Part shown: positions 7,615 through 15,843 of the stretch, piece after piece
Layout: the number at the start of each line of letters is the position of its first letter
Position numbering within the stretch: position 1 is the first letter of the stretch
Assembly (NCBI RefSeq): GCF_024297145.1
Contig: NZ_JANCTC010000011.1
Span: 93,866 to 157,865, forward strand
Length of the DNA: 64,000 nt
Direction: 5' to 3'
Source of the DNA: Mesorhizobium sp. LMG 17147
GTDB lineage: Bacteria; Pseudomonadota; Alphaproteobacteria; Rhizobiales; Rhizobiaceae
Notes under the pieces: generated by a model
The model's input: the letters and a program-made list of their open reading frames with translations, nothing else
Told to the model about the DNA's origin: nothing
Database searches by the model: none
Translations under genes and position numbers: made by a program

Positions 7615-8399
7615 TTGCCGCTCCTCGCCTGCTCGATGAGCTTCTTCAGCGTCGCAAGATCGGTGGCGCCGGGAAAAATCTGGTCGCCGGCGATAAATCC
7701 CGGCGTTCCCCTTATTCTCAGCGCCTGGGCCAGTTCCATGTTGCGGTCGATCAGCGCCTGGATGTCCGACTGCCGCATATCGCCCTTCATGCGCTCGATG
7801 TCCAGCCCGGCCTGGGCGGCGATCTTGAGGACGGCCGCCTCGGTCACCCTTGTCTTGGACCCATAGAGCGCCTTGTGAAACGCTGTGTATTTGCCCTGCT
7901 TGTCGGCGGCGAGTGCCGCCTTGGCCGCGAACACCGAATCTGGGCCGAGGATGGGGAATTCCTTGTAGACGATCCGGAGTTGCGGATCGTCGGCCGCAGC
8001 CTGTTCCATGACCGGCGCCATCTGCCTGCAATAGGGGCAATTATAGTCGAAGAACTCGACCAGGGTAACGTTGCCCTCGGCGTTGCCGCCGACTGGACTT
8101 TGCTTGTCACGGAAGATGTCGTCCGCGCGCGCCTTGAGCACCTGCCTGGCCTGGGCTGCATCTGCTTCACGCTGGCGCTGGTCCAGGCTTTTCAGCGCCT
8201 GCACGAGAACCTCCGGATGCGCCAGGATATAGTCGTGTATCCGCTGGTCGAACTGATCCTGGGACATTTCGCCTGCAGCATTCGCCTGTATGGCTTGAAA
8301 GCCCTGATTGAGCAGGAACCATCCTGTCAGGCCGGCAAAGAGCAGGGCGCGGGCGATGCCGCTGCAATACCTGGCTGCATCTCTTGGCTTGGTGAACAT
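7611..8399 (-). CDS. DsbA-family periplasmic thiol oxidoreductase
   Basis: 262 residues. A membrane/signal segment (ALLFAGLTGWFLL, residues 18-30) is followed by an N-terminal helical extension and a thioredoxin fold with active site CPYC (Cys 121, 124; FFDYNCPYC) and the cis-Pro loop RGTPGF. The family (Com1/ScsC/BdbD-like DsbA) oxidises or isomerises disulfides in envelope proteins. ATG 8399 is selected because AGGGAG lies 6 bases upstream; longer in-frame readings to 8447 overlap the SCO1 gene end. It overlaps the downstream Cys-rich gene by 4 bases. Confidence 0.9.
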   Translation of the reverse strand: MFTKPRDAARYCSGIARALLFAGLTGWFLLNQGFQAIQANAAGEMSQDQFDQRIHDYILAHPEVLVQALKSLDQRQREADAAQARQVLKARADDIFRDKQSPVGGNAEGNVTLVEFFDYNCPYCRQMAPVMEQAAADDPQLRIVYKEFPILGPDSVFAAKAALAADKQGKYTAFHKALYGSKTRVTEAAVLKIAAQAGLDIERMKGDMRQSDIQALIDRNMELAQALRIRGTPGFIAGDQIFPGATDLATLKKLIEQARSGK

Positions 8400-8443
8400 G
8401 CGCGTCTCCCTTTCTTGTCGTCGAGAATGTCGGTGCCTCTCCG

Positions 8444-9196
8444 TCAAAAGAGGCTCTTCAATTTTGCCAGCCAGCCTTCGTCCCGTTCGTGGTGCGTGCG
8501 CTCGACATTGTTGGTGAGCGCGTTGACGAAGGTGACGAGATTGACGGGCGCGAAGTTCAGGCCGTGGAAATTCGCCCGCCAGCGGCCCTCCTTGTCGATC
8601 ACATGCGTGACGATCCCGTGCATCTGGTAGCCATCATTGGCCAGGCTGAATTTGTGACCGAAGGCTTCCGCCAGATTGCGGGTCATATCCTCCGGCTGGC
8701 CCGGGGCAGTGGTCAGGAACAGCCAGTTGACAGGGTCGAGCCCATGTGCCGGTCCATAGGCATTGAGCACATCGGGCTTGTCCTTTGTGGGATCGGTGGT
8801 GATCGTCACGAAGGTGACCTGATCCTTCATCGGCGTGCTATTCACCATCTTCTGGATCTCGGCGATCTTCTCGGCATGCAGCGGGCAGACGTCCGGGCAC
8901 GATGTGTAGATGAAATGGAGGACGACGACCTTGCCGATGAGGTCGGCCGGCCGCACGATGCGACCGTCGGCGGTGCGCAGCGTGAAATCGGGCGTTGGCC
9001 TGTCGATCAGCTGGAAATATTTCTCGTCGTTCTGCAGCATGGCGTCGACTTCGTCCATTGAATGCGCCCGCGCTCCATGCGTGAAGCCGGCGATCAGCGC
9101 GGTGAAGACGATCAGGCCGCACAACAGACGCCTCCATTCGTTCCAGGCGGATGAAACGTCCCGAACCGCCGGCTCGTCCCGGTTTCTGGCAAGCAT
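8444..9196 (-). CDS. SCO1/SenC/PrrC-family copper chaperone
   Basis: 250 residues: membrane anchor (LLCGLIVFTALIAGF, residues 24-38), then the SCO thioredoxin fold with the copper-binding CxxxC as TSCPDVCP (Cys 100, 104), and the distal His in GYQMHGIV (His 193). SCO proteins deliver copper to, or reduce, the CuA site of cytochrome oxidase; paralogues act in general copper/thiol handling. It overlaps the upstream TlpA gene by one base (TGATG), so it is in the same operon. No cytochrome oxidase gene is in the window, so its client here may be the multicopper oxidase. Confidence 0.9.
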   Translation of the reverse strand: MLARNRDEPAVRDVSSAWNEWRRLLCGLIVFTALIAGFTHGARAHSMDEVDAMLQNDEKYFQLIDRPTPDFTLRTADGRIVRPADLIGKVVVLHFIYTSCPDVCPLHAEKIAEIQKMVNSTPMKDQVTFVTITTDPTKDKPDVLNAYGPAHGLDPVNWLFLTTAPGQPEDMTRNLAEAFGHKFSLANDGYQMHGIVTHVIDKEGRWRANFHGLNFAPVNLVTFVNALTNNVERTHHERDEGWLAKLKSLF

Positions 9197-9744
9197 CAGC
9201 CTTTTCCTTTCGGGCTAGCGGCAATACGGCTGCGGATGAAATCGACCATGTCGGGAGAATCCCATTCAGCCGGCCCGATCAGCCGGCCGATCTCCTTGCC
9301 GTCGCGGTTGATAAGCACGGTCATCGGCAGGCCCACCGCGCCGAGCGTGAACATGACTTTGGCCGAGGTATCGATGTTCAGCGCAAGGTGTGTAACGCCG
9401 GTCTCGGCGAAGAATTTCTTCACGGCGTCGGGACCCTTCCGGTCCATCGACAGCGCGACGACCTCGAAATCCGGTCCGCCGAGCTTGGCCTGCAGCCGAT
9501 CAAGCGTCGGCATTTCTTTGCGGCAGGGCGCGCACCATGTCGCCCAGATGTTGAGCAGAACCACCTTACCGGAGAAATCGGCGAGCGTTTTCGGCTTGCC
9601 GGTGCCGTCCTCGAAGCTGATTTCCGGGACGGCGGCGGGCGTATCGAGCAGTGTGAAGTTCTCAGATGCCCCCGCCGCCACGGAGGGCGGCGGAAACGCC
9701 AGCAGCGAGCAGACAAGGAAGATAGCCCATTTGCACTTGATCAT
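9196..9744 (-). CDS. TlpA-like thiol:disulfide protein
   Basis: 182 residues: signal peptide (MIKCKWAIFLVCSLLAFPPPSVAA), then a thioredoxin-like domain with WATWCAPC (Cys 71, 74) and the cis-Pro loop VGLPMTVLI. TlpA/ResA proteins reduce disulfides in the periplasm, for example keeping SCO or apocytochrome thiols reduced. ATG 9744 is chosen because it starts a clean signal peptide 7 bases after the DUF411 stop; an ATG at 9765 would overlap that gene. The pairing with SCO1 immediately downstream fits a reductant-plus-copper-chaperone couple. Confidence 0.9.
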   Translation of the reverse strand: MIKCKWAIFLVCSLLAFPPPSVAAGASENFTLLDTPAAVPEISFEDGTGKPKTLADFSGKVVLLNIWATWCAPCRKEMPTLDRLQAKLGGPDFEVVALSMDRKGPDAVKKFFAETGVTHLALNIDTSAKVMFTLGAVGLPMTVLINRDGKEIGRLIGPAEWDSPDMVDFIRSRIAASPKGKG

Positions 9745-9751
9745 GGTGCGC

Positions 9752-10192
9752 TCACTCGGTCGCATAGACGGTCGGCGCCTTGCCGTCCTTGGTGAAGGCG
9801 TAGATCGTCCAGGTCTCGGACTTCTCGCCGCCCATGCCGGGCGCGCCTGCCGGCATGCCGGCCAGCGTGATGCCGCTGATAGCTGGCCGCTCGGTCAACA
9901 GCTTCTTGACGATTTCGACTGGCACAAGGCCGTCGACGACATAGCCGTCGACCATCAGTGTATGGCAGCCCTCAAGGTCCGCCGGCACGCCGGCATCGCT
10001 GCTGATTTGAGAGAGATTGTTGACCGGCTTGATATCGACCTTGAAGCCATTGTGCTCAAGATAGTTGGCGTAGGATTCACAGCAGCTGCATTGCGGGTTC
10101 TTGTACATGACGGCGTTGATCGTTGCGGCGAAGGCGGGCAGCGGCATTGCGATCAGCAGGGACAGTGCGGCAAGGCGGTAGGTCAGTTTCAT
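9752..10192 (-). CDS. DUF411 periplasmic metal-binding protein
   Basis: 146 residues with signal peptide (MKLTYRLAALSLLIAMPLPAFA). The DUF411 signature is plain: MYKNPQCSCCESYANYL, the conserved GVPADLEGCHT and VDGYVVDGLVP segments, and MPAGAPGMGG near the end. Family members occur in copper-resistance loci and are thought to bind copper or act like a thioredoxin-fold chaperone. AGGAG stands 8 bases before the ATG. It follows the multicopper oxidase by 27 bases. Confidence 0.9.
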   Translation of the reverse strand: MKLTYRLAALSLLIAMPLPAFAATINAVMYKNPQCSCCESYANYLEHNGFKVDIKPVNNLSQISSDAGVPADLEGCHTLMVDGYVVDGLVPVEIVKKLLTERPAISGITLAGMPAGAPGMGGEKSETWTIYAFTKDGKAPTVYATE

Positions 10193-10219
10193 TGCAGTTC
10201 TCCTTGGTTGGATAAACTT

Positions 10220-11645
10220 TCAGGTCACGTGGAACACTGTCATCAGGCCGGCCATCTGGTGATCGGCGACATGGCAGTGCAGCATCCAGTCACCGGGATT
10301 GTCGGCAACGAAGGCGCATTCGATCGTGTCCTTGGGGGCGAGCAGCACCGTGTCCTGCCATTGCCGGTGCGGTACCGGCAAGCCGTTGCGCGAAAGCACC
10401 GACAGGCTGAAGCCGTGAACGTGCATGGGGTGCCACCAGGCGGTTTCGTTGCGCACAGTGAGGTGGCAAGTCACGCCGCGTTTGAGCGTAAACTGCGGCG
10501 CCATGCCGGCATCGCCATCGCCGGTCATCGACATGCCGTTGATTGCCCAGGCGGCGGCGCCGTTCATGCCGGGCATCGCCATGCCCATCATGCCGCCGAC
10601 GCCGGCCAGCTTGCCGCCGCCCATCATGCCGCCTTGCAGGACGATCTCATGCCGTTCAGCCTTGGCCAGGTCGGGGGCCGGCAGCGGATTGGCGGGCAGG
10701 CGACGCGGAGCATCGAGAAGATGGTGGCGCAGCGGCGGCGCCTTGTCATAGGCAAGCGTTGTCAGCGTGTAGACGAGGCCGTCATAGAAGTCGTCGACCA
10801 CCGCGTGCCTGCTGCCGGGACCACCCTGCATGTCGAGCATAATGTCGATGCGCATGGCCGGTGCCAGCACCAGGCGGCCGTCTTCCGGTTCATGCGGGTC
10901 GCAGGGCTGGCCGTCGACCGCGACGATCACCGGACGGTGACCCTCGAAGCGCAGCCCCACCATGCGCATTGGCGAGCCGCAGTCTGACGCGCTCACCTGC
11001 CGTCACGCTCAGGTCGGCCGGCGCCGCGCCGTTGATGGTGACGGCATTGCCGACGCGGCCCGACATCGACGCATCCATCATGCTGCCGAAGCCGCCGGCG
11101 ATCTGGCCGTCACTGGTGAGCCGCCAGTCCTGCAGCAGCCAGAGGAGATCGCGGTCGGCGGCGACGGGCTCACGTTCCTCAACGATCAGCGGGCCGGCGA
11201 GTCCACGGCCGATCTGCACCAGGCTGTCGGCATGCGAATGGTACCAGAAGGTGCCGGCATCTGGCGGCGTGAACTCATAGACGAAGTTCTCGCCCGGTCC
11301 GATCGGCCTCTGGGTCAGGCCCGGCACGCCGTCCATGGCGTTCGGCAAACGGATGCCATGCCAATGGACGGTCGTGTCTTCGTCTAGTCCGTTCTCGACA
11401 GTGATGCGGACCGGCTGGCCCTGCCGCAGGCGCAATGTTGGGCCGGGGGTGGTGCCGCTATAGGTCCAAACTGCGGTAGACGGACCGTCGGCGCCATTGA
11501 GCAGCGCCTGGCCCGGGCCGACCTTGATCCGGCGCTCGTCCTCGGTCGAGGCGCGTGCAGGACGCAGCGAGCAGGACACGGCAGCGCCCGCCGCCGCCGC
11601 AAAAAACCCGCGGCGCGATATCGAATGACTGAAATCGTATCTCAC
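10220..11645 (-). pseudogene. multicopper oxidase (Met-rich, Tat-exported), frameshifted
   Basis: Two frames together make one multicopper oxidase. The first, from GTG 11645, has a Tat leader (SISRRGFFAAAAGAAV) and ligand boxes VHWHGIRLPN and FWYHSHADS. The frame breaks near 10970 in the family segment R.RL.NA...GLRFEGH: the 5' part reads RVRLRLANAH, then MVGLRFEGHRP continues one frame over. The second part has HPMHVHGF and the C-terminal MLHCHVADHQMAGLM box, ending at 10220. A Met-rich insert (GGMMGMAMPGMNG) recalls the CueO copper-binding loop. Known role of such enzymes: periplasmic Cu(I) oxidation. All four copper boxes survive, so the break is recent or a sequencing error; GTG has AAGGG 9 bases upstream. 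Confidence 0.8.
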
Positions 11646-11784
11646 CCTGCTAGCCCTTTGCGATCTCGATCGATGGCGAGCCACTCGGCATCGAACTGGA
11701 ATGCTGTATGCGCCCGCGCGCGCAACGATGCGCAACACAGGCGATCACGCGCCGGGAATCAGCCGCGTCACGGCTGAAACGGCG

Positions 11785-12171
11785 TCAAGCGCTGAGTCGG
11801 GGAGGGTATGGGTCGGGTAGGGAACTTCGTCCCTGCAGCAACGGGGCAGCTTGCGTCGATGGCTGCTGCACGTGGAGAACTGCCGTCACCGCGAGGTCTT
11901 GCGGCAGCACCGCCAGCACCGGTGCGATGCAGGTCGGCGGACAATGCATCGGGTTGCCACTGTCGCCGATCTCTTTGAGGCACGCCTTGCAGTCGCCGTT
12001 CATGGAAGCACCGGCCAAAGTGCCTGTGGTGGCACCGGTGGGCATCGCCATAGCGTTCGCCATCTTGGCCGACATGACGCTGGCCTGAGTGGCAGACAGG
12101 CTGAACCCGGCGGTCAGGAAGACCGCTATTAGCATGACGAGGAGATGTTTTGGCGACAGCCGTGCCATCAT
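11785..12171 (-). CDS. exported Cys-containing hypothetical protein
   Basis: About 128 residues. It starts MMARLSPKHLLVMLIAVFLTAG, a signal peptide, followed by a Met/Ala-rich stretch (MSAKMANAMAMPTGATTG) and a central Cys cluster: GDCKACLKEIGD...MHCPPTCIAPVLAVLP. Four Cys spaced as two pairs could bind metal or form two disulfides. I recognise no named family. It is the first gene of the copper/thiol operon, 139 bases upstream of the oxidase. ATG 12171 (or 12168) is chosen because it begins the signal peptide; the longer frame to 12273 is unlikely. Confidence 0.55.
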   Translation of the reverse strand: MMARLSPKHLLVMLIAVFLTAGFSLSATQASVMSAKMANAMAMPTGATTGTLAGASMNGDCKACLKEIGDSGNPMHCPPTCIAPVLAVLPQDLAVTAVLHVQQPSTQAAPLLQGRSSLPDPYPPRLSA

Positions 12172-12308
12172 CCGCCTAGGCTGGCCGCAAAATGCAGCTT
12201 TTGCAAGTCCCCGATGCTGCGACATCAAGACTTGCGCGATAAGCAGCGGTGATCGCGGAACTGGTGGCGTCATGTTGTTCGACCGAAAACTTTTGGCTGC
12301 GGGACCAC

Positions 12309-12977
12309 TCAGGCCGCTGCCTCAATTGGAAGGCCTGCGGCCTTCCAATCGGGATACCCGTCCTCGAGCCGGTGAGCGACATACCCTCGCGCCCGCAGTG
12401 CCGCGACAGCCTCGAACGAGAGAACGCAATAAGGGCCGCGGCAATAGGCAATGACCTCCCGTTTCGCGGGAAGTTCCGCCAGCCGGTTTTCAAGTTCAGC
12501 GAACGGGATGTTGAGCGCTCCCGGTAGATGTCCGAGCGCGAATTCGTCCTCCGACCGGACATCGAGAACCGTGACAAGGCCATCACGCAACCTTGAGACA
12601 AGCTCTTCACGCGACACAGCTTCCAAGGCGTCGCGAGCCTGGAAATAGTCGGTCATGACGCGGTTGACCTCGGCGACGTTCCGCTCGCCCACGCGCCCCA
12701 GAGCCTTCATTAATTCAACCACCAGAACATCTCCTGAGAGGCGATAGAGCATATGCTTGCCATGCCGCTCGGCCTCGACAAGTCGCGCGCGTCGAAGGAT
12801 TTGAAGGTGGCGCGAGGCGTTGGCAAAGTTGAGGCCGGCCCGAGCCGCCAGTCCTTCGACGCTGCGTTCACCCTGTGCGAGGTGCTCCAGCAATTCCAGC
12901 CGGTGCGCATGCCCGAGCGCCTGAGCCACCTCGGCAAGGCTGGCGAAAATCGCCTGTTTTGGTCCAATGCTTGACAC
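12309..12977 (-). CDS. ArsR-type repressor fused to a rhodanese domain
   Basis: 222 residues. Residues about 8-90 are an ArsR winged helix (ALGHAHRLELLEHLAQGERSV, NFANASRHLQILRRARLV), residues about 120-222 a rhodanese domain (VLDVRSEDEFALGHLPGA) with active loop CRGPYC (Cys 179, 184). Such fusions sense sulfane sulfur and repress persulfide-oxidation genes; here the target would be the divergent hydrolase at 13048. GTG 12977 is preferred to ATG 12998 because GAGGA lies 6 bases upstream of the GTG and relatives begin SSIGPK. The second Cys could form a di/polysulfide link used for sensing (inference). Confidence 0.9.
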   Translation of the reverse strand: MSSIGPKQAIFASLAEVAQALGHAHRLELLEHLAQGERSVEGLAARAGLNFANASRHLQILRRARLVEAERHGKHMLYRLSGDVLVVELMKALGRVGERNVAEVNRVMTDYFQARDALEAVSREELVSRLRDGLVTVLDVRSEDEFALGHLPGALNIPFAELENRLAELPAKREVIAYCRGPYCVLSFEAVAALRARGYVAHRLEDGYPDWKAAGLPIEAAA

Positions 12978-12996
12978 GACTGTTCCTCGGTGAAAC

Positions 12997-13016
12997 ATTC
13001 AGCAGAATAATTGAAT
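12997..13016. promoter_or_regulatory. AT-rich inverted repeat in divergent promoter
   Basis: ATTCA and TGAAT arms flank a 10-base AT-rich centre between the ArsR-rhodanese gene and the hydrolase gene (70 bp apart). ArsR-type repressors of this class bind AT-rich palindromes in just such a place. The arms are only 5 bp, so this is a candidate operator. Confidence 0.35.
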
Positions 13017-13047
13017 ATTACCGCAGGCGAGGTAGGGAGCGCAAGCC

Positions 13048-13782
13048 ATGATCCTCCGTCAATTCCTCCAATCCGATCCCGTCGCCGCATCCTACCTGTT
13101 CGGATGTGGTGGAAAATCGGCCGCTGCGGTGGTCGATCCGGTCGGTGACATTGCGCCTTACCTTAGGGTCGCCGAGGCGACGGGCATGCGCATCTATGTG
13201 GTCGACACGCACATCCATGCCGACCACATTTCCGTCGGGCGGGCGCTCGCTGCAGCGTCCGGCGCGGAATACCTGCTCTTCGAAGGCGCGGAGGCCGGGT
13301 TCCCGTTTCTGCACGCCAAGGACGGTGACGTGCTCGAACTCGGCAATGTGATGATGGCCGTCATGCACACGCCCGGGCATACGCCGGAGCACATTTCGCT
13401 CTTGGTCACCGATCGGACACGCGCGAGCGAGCCGTGGTTCGTGCTGACAGGCCACACGCTGATGGTTGGCGATCTCGGGCGAACCGAACTGGCAACCGAC
13501 GCCGAGGCCGGCGCGCGGACGCTGTTTTCCAGCGTGCGCCGTCTCAAGCAACTGCCGGATCACGTCGAGGTGCTGCCCGGCGCATATTCCGGCTCGGTCT
13601 GCGGGCGCTCGCTCAGCGGCAAGCCGACATCGACGATTGGCTTCGAGAAGCGCTTCAACAAAGCATTCCGCATTGAGGACGAGGGCACCTTCGTCGCCAC
13701 GATGGTCGCCGACATACCACCCCCGCCGCCGGATGCGGCGCGCAACCGAGCCACCAATGCCGGGTTGGTCGCCGCGGCCTGA
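13048..13782 (+). CDS. metallo-beta-lactamase-fold hydrolase, persulfide-dioxygenase-like (Blh type)
   Basis: 244 residues. The metal-binding boxes are THIHADH (His 55, 57, Asp 59, His 60), HTPGHTPEH (His 111) and LMVGDLGRTEL (Asp 142). The GDLGR box and ETHE1-like layout point to sulfur-oxidising persulfide dioxygenases rather than glyoxalase II. Expected reaction: glutathione persulfide plus oxygen to sulfite plus glutathione. GGGAG precedes the ATG by 9 bases. It faces the ArsR-rhodanese gene and is followed 3 bases later by an MFS gene, a common sulfide-detoxification arrangement in Rhizobiales. Confidence 0.88.
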   Translation: MILRQFLQSDPVAASYLFGCGGKSAAAVVDPVGDIAPYLRVAEATGMRIYVVDTHIHADHISVGRALAAASGAEYLLFEGAEAGFPFLHAKDGDVLELGNVMMAVMHTPGHTPEHISLLVTDRTRASEPWFVLTGHTLMVGDLGRTELATDAEAGARTLFSSVRRLKQLPDHVEVLPGAYSGSVCGRSLSGKPTSTIGFEKRFNKAFRIEDEGTFVATMVADIPPPPPDAARNRATNAGLVAAA

Positions 13783-13785
13783 CCG

Positions 13786-15051
13786 ATGGGCGTTTCGCGG
13801 TCAGCAGGCTCGACTGTCAGACTTGGGCTTAGGGAAAACTGGCGGCAGTTTGCTCTCCTGATGCTGGTGAATGCTTTTGTCGGCGGCATGGTCGGGATCG
13901 AGCGAACGGTCGTGCCGCTCATCGGATCGGAAGAGTTCGGCATCACGTCAACGACACTTGTCGTCTCCTTCATCGCGAGCTTCGGCGTGGTCAAGGCGCT
14001 TGCCAATCTCGTCTCCGGCCAACTCGCCGATAGCTGGGGGCGCAAGCGCGTTCTCGTCCTCGGCTGGCTTGTCGGCTTGCCAGTTCCTTTCATGATCATC
14101 TGGGCTCCGAGCTGGGGATGGGTGATTGCGGCCAATGCACTGCTCGGCATCAATCAGGGACTGGCCTGGTCGATGACTGTGGTCATGAAGGTCGATCTCG
14201 TCGGTCCGAAATCACGTGGCCTTGCAGTCGGCCTCAATGAATTTGCCGGCTATCTCGCCGTCGGCGTAACGGCATTCCTCACGGGCTATCTCGCTTCGCG
14301 ATACGGCCTGCGCCCGGTGCCCATCTATCTCGGGATCGGCTACGCCATCGTCGGCACCGTATTGTCGGTGCTGCTAATCCGTGACACGCGCGACCACCTC
14401 CGGTTGGAAACATCCGCTCACGCAATGCAATCCGTGCCGATCAGTTTCCGGGAGGTGTTTGCGCTGACCTCGTTCCGGAATCGCAATCTGTTCGCGGCTT
14501 CGCAAGCCGGCCTCGTCAACAACCTCAACGACGGCATGAGCTGGGGTATTTTCCCATTGTTCTTCGTGTCCTTCGGACTTGGCATCGAGCGCATCGGCAT
14601 CCTGAAGGCGGTCTATCCCGCAACATGGGGAATCCTGCAGGTCGTCACCGGCCCCTTGAGCGATCGCTGGGGCCGCAAGGGCCTGATCGTCGCCGGGATG
14701 TGGACCCAGGCCGGCGGTCTGTTTCTTACCGCCGCCACGGGCCGGTTCGAATGGTGGCTCATCGGCAGTCTTCTGCTCGGCCTTGGAACGGCAATGGTCT
14801 ATCCAAGCCTGATCGCTGCCGTTTCCGACGCCTCGCATCCCAGCTGGCGCGCCCGCTCGCTCAGCGTCTATCGGTTCTGGCGCGATCTCGGCTACGCGAT
14901 CGGCGCGCTCTCAGCAGGTCTCATCGCCGATCGCTTCGGGCTCTCGTCGGCGATAACATCGATTGCCGCATTGACGTTTGTCTCTGGCGCAATTGTTGCC
15001 ATCGTGATGCAGGAGGCCGCCAAAGGTTCGCGCCAACCTTCCCGCAGATAG
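13786..15051 (+). CDS. MFS transporter
   Basis: 421 residues, twelve predicted membrane segments. MFS signature loops are seen after helix 2 (GQLADSWGRKRVLVL) and in the second half (GPLSDRWGRKGLIVAG). The start is 3 bases after the hydrolase stop, so the two genes are co-transcribed. By context the carrier may export a product of persulfide oxidation such as sulfite; the sequence alone gives no substrate. Start chosen as the first ATG (MGVSRSAG), leaving a soluble tail of about 20 residues before helix 1. Confidence 0.85.
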   Translation: MGVSRSAGSTVRLGLRENWRQFALLMLVNAFVGGMVGIERTVVPLIGSEEFGITSTTLVVSFIASFGVVKALANLVSGQLADSWGRKRVLVLGWLVGLPVPFMIIWAPSWGWVIAANALLGINQGLAWSMTVVMKVDLVGPKSRGLAVGLNEFAGYLAVGVTAFLTGYLASRYGLRPVPIYLGIGYAIVGTVLSVLLIRDTRDHLRLETSAHAMQSVPISFREVFALTSFRNRNLFAASQAGLVNNLNDGMSWGIFPLFFVSFGLGIERIGILKAVYPATWGILQVVTGPLSDRWGRKGLIVAGMWTQAGGLFLTAATGRFEWWLIGSLLLGLGTAMVYPSLIAAVSDASHPSWRARSLSVYRFWRDLGYAIGALSAGLIADRFGLSSAITSIAALTFVSGAIVAIVMQEAAKGSRQPSRR

Positions 15052-15077
15052 TCGATCGGGTATCGGCCTGATATCCG

Positions 15078-15260
15078 ATGGCACTCACGGACTCGCTCAC
15101 GCTCATCCTACGGTACATTGGTGTTGCGCAACTGGCCATCATTGCCGGCCTGGCCGTTCGTGATCTGCGCTTCAGTCTCGTCAGCTATCTCGTTGCGGTG
15201 TTCTGCTTTGGGGTCGCCTCCAGCACCAGATTGCGAGCCTGCCGGCTCGGCAATCCTTAG
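15078..15260 (+). pseudogene. N-terminal membrane fragment, AraC-membrane-regulator-like
   Basis: A 60-codon frame starts MALTDSLTLILRYIGVAQLAII with two hydrophobic stretches and an LAVRDLRFSLVSYL link. The look is that of the N-terminal membrane domain of some AraC regulators (LLRY.gva.L.l.all..Rd). The frame turns unrelated after about residue 50 and no DNA-binding domain follows. Probably a truncated relic. Confidence 0.35.
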
Positions 15261-15463
15261 CGTGTAGTATTCGATCGGAACGCCTCTCGTACCGACGCGC
15301 ATCAGCTTGTTCCTCGCTAAAGGAACGTGTTCAGGCAGTATGCTCGCATGGGTTGGACAAATCCATATGATGTCGACGTGAGCCAATGCGCCTGTGGGCT
15401 CACGTTGGGTTGACGGATGGGCAGGTGCCAAGTCGGACCAGCGCCTACTGTATATGCAGAAGC

Positions 15464-15770
15464 TTAGACAGCCACCTGGGTTCCGATCTCGACCACACGT
15501 CCGGTCGGAATCTTGCAATATTCAGTCGCATCAGCCGCCGTGCGCGCCAGCCCGGTGAACAGCTTGTCCTGCCAGACCGGCATGCCGGAATTGGGCGATG
15601 TCTTGAGCGAGCGCCGCGACGGGAAGAAGGATCTCGTGATGTCGAACTTCCAGCCTTCTTGCGGCAGATCGCCAGCGCGCGGGGGATGTTGGGCTGCCCC
15701 ATATAGCCGAAGGTCAGCGTCCCGAAAAAACCTTGGTCAAGCAACGGGGTAGAGCCCTCCAATTTCTGGA
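15464..15770 (-). pseudogene. kup-like potassium transporter, 3' end with frameshift
   Basis: On the minus strand a frame reads DQGFFGTLTFGYMGQPNIPR then ALAICRK, the C-terminal domain of Kup/Trk potassium transporters. It continues one frame over as FDITRSFFPSRRSL, GMPVWQDKLFTGLAR and TEYCKIPTGRVVEIGTQVAV, ending at TAA 15464. That tail (LPtgRVVEiGtQV) is diagnostic. The frame changes near 15660, and the twelve membrane segments are absent. It is a relic of about 100 codons. Nothing else convincing is seen between 15261 and 15843. Confidence 0.75.
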
Positions 15771-15843
15771 GCAGGGAACTTGCTTCTTCACGGGAAACAC
15801 CGGAGGAATGATGATCAACTGAGAATTGATTCGGAGCTTGTGC

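Noticed and set aside
7060..8040. 326-residue reading of the Cys-rich gene
   Set aside because: The first about 140 residues are the wrong frame of DsbA; the family-like start with a Tat leader is at 7614.
9236..10987. 583-codon open plus-strand frame
   Set aside because: It runs opposite TlpA, DUF411 and the oxidase, which have clear motifs; the frame is open only because of high GC in the third position.
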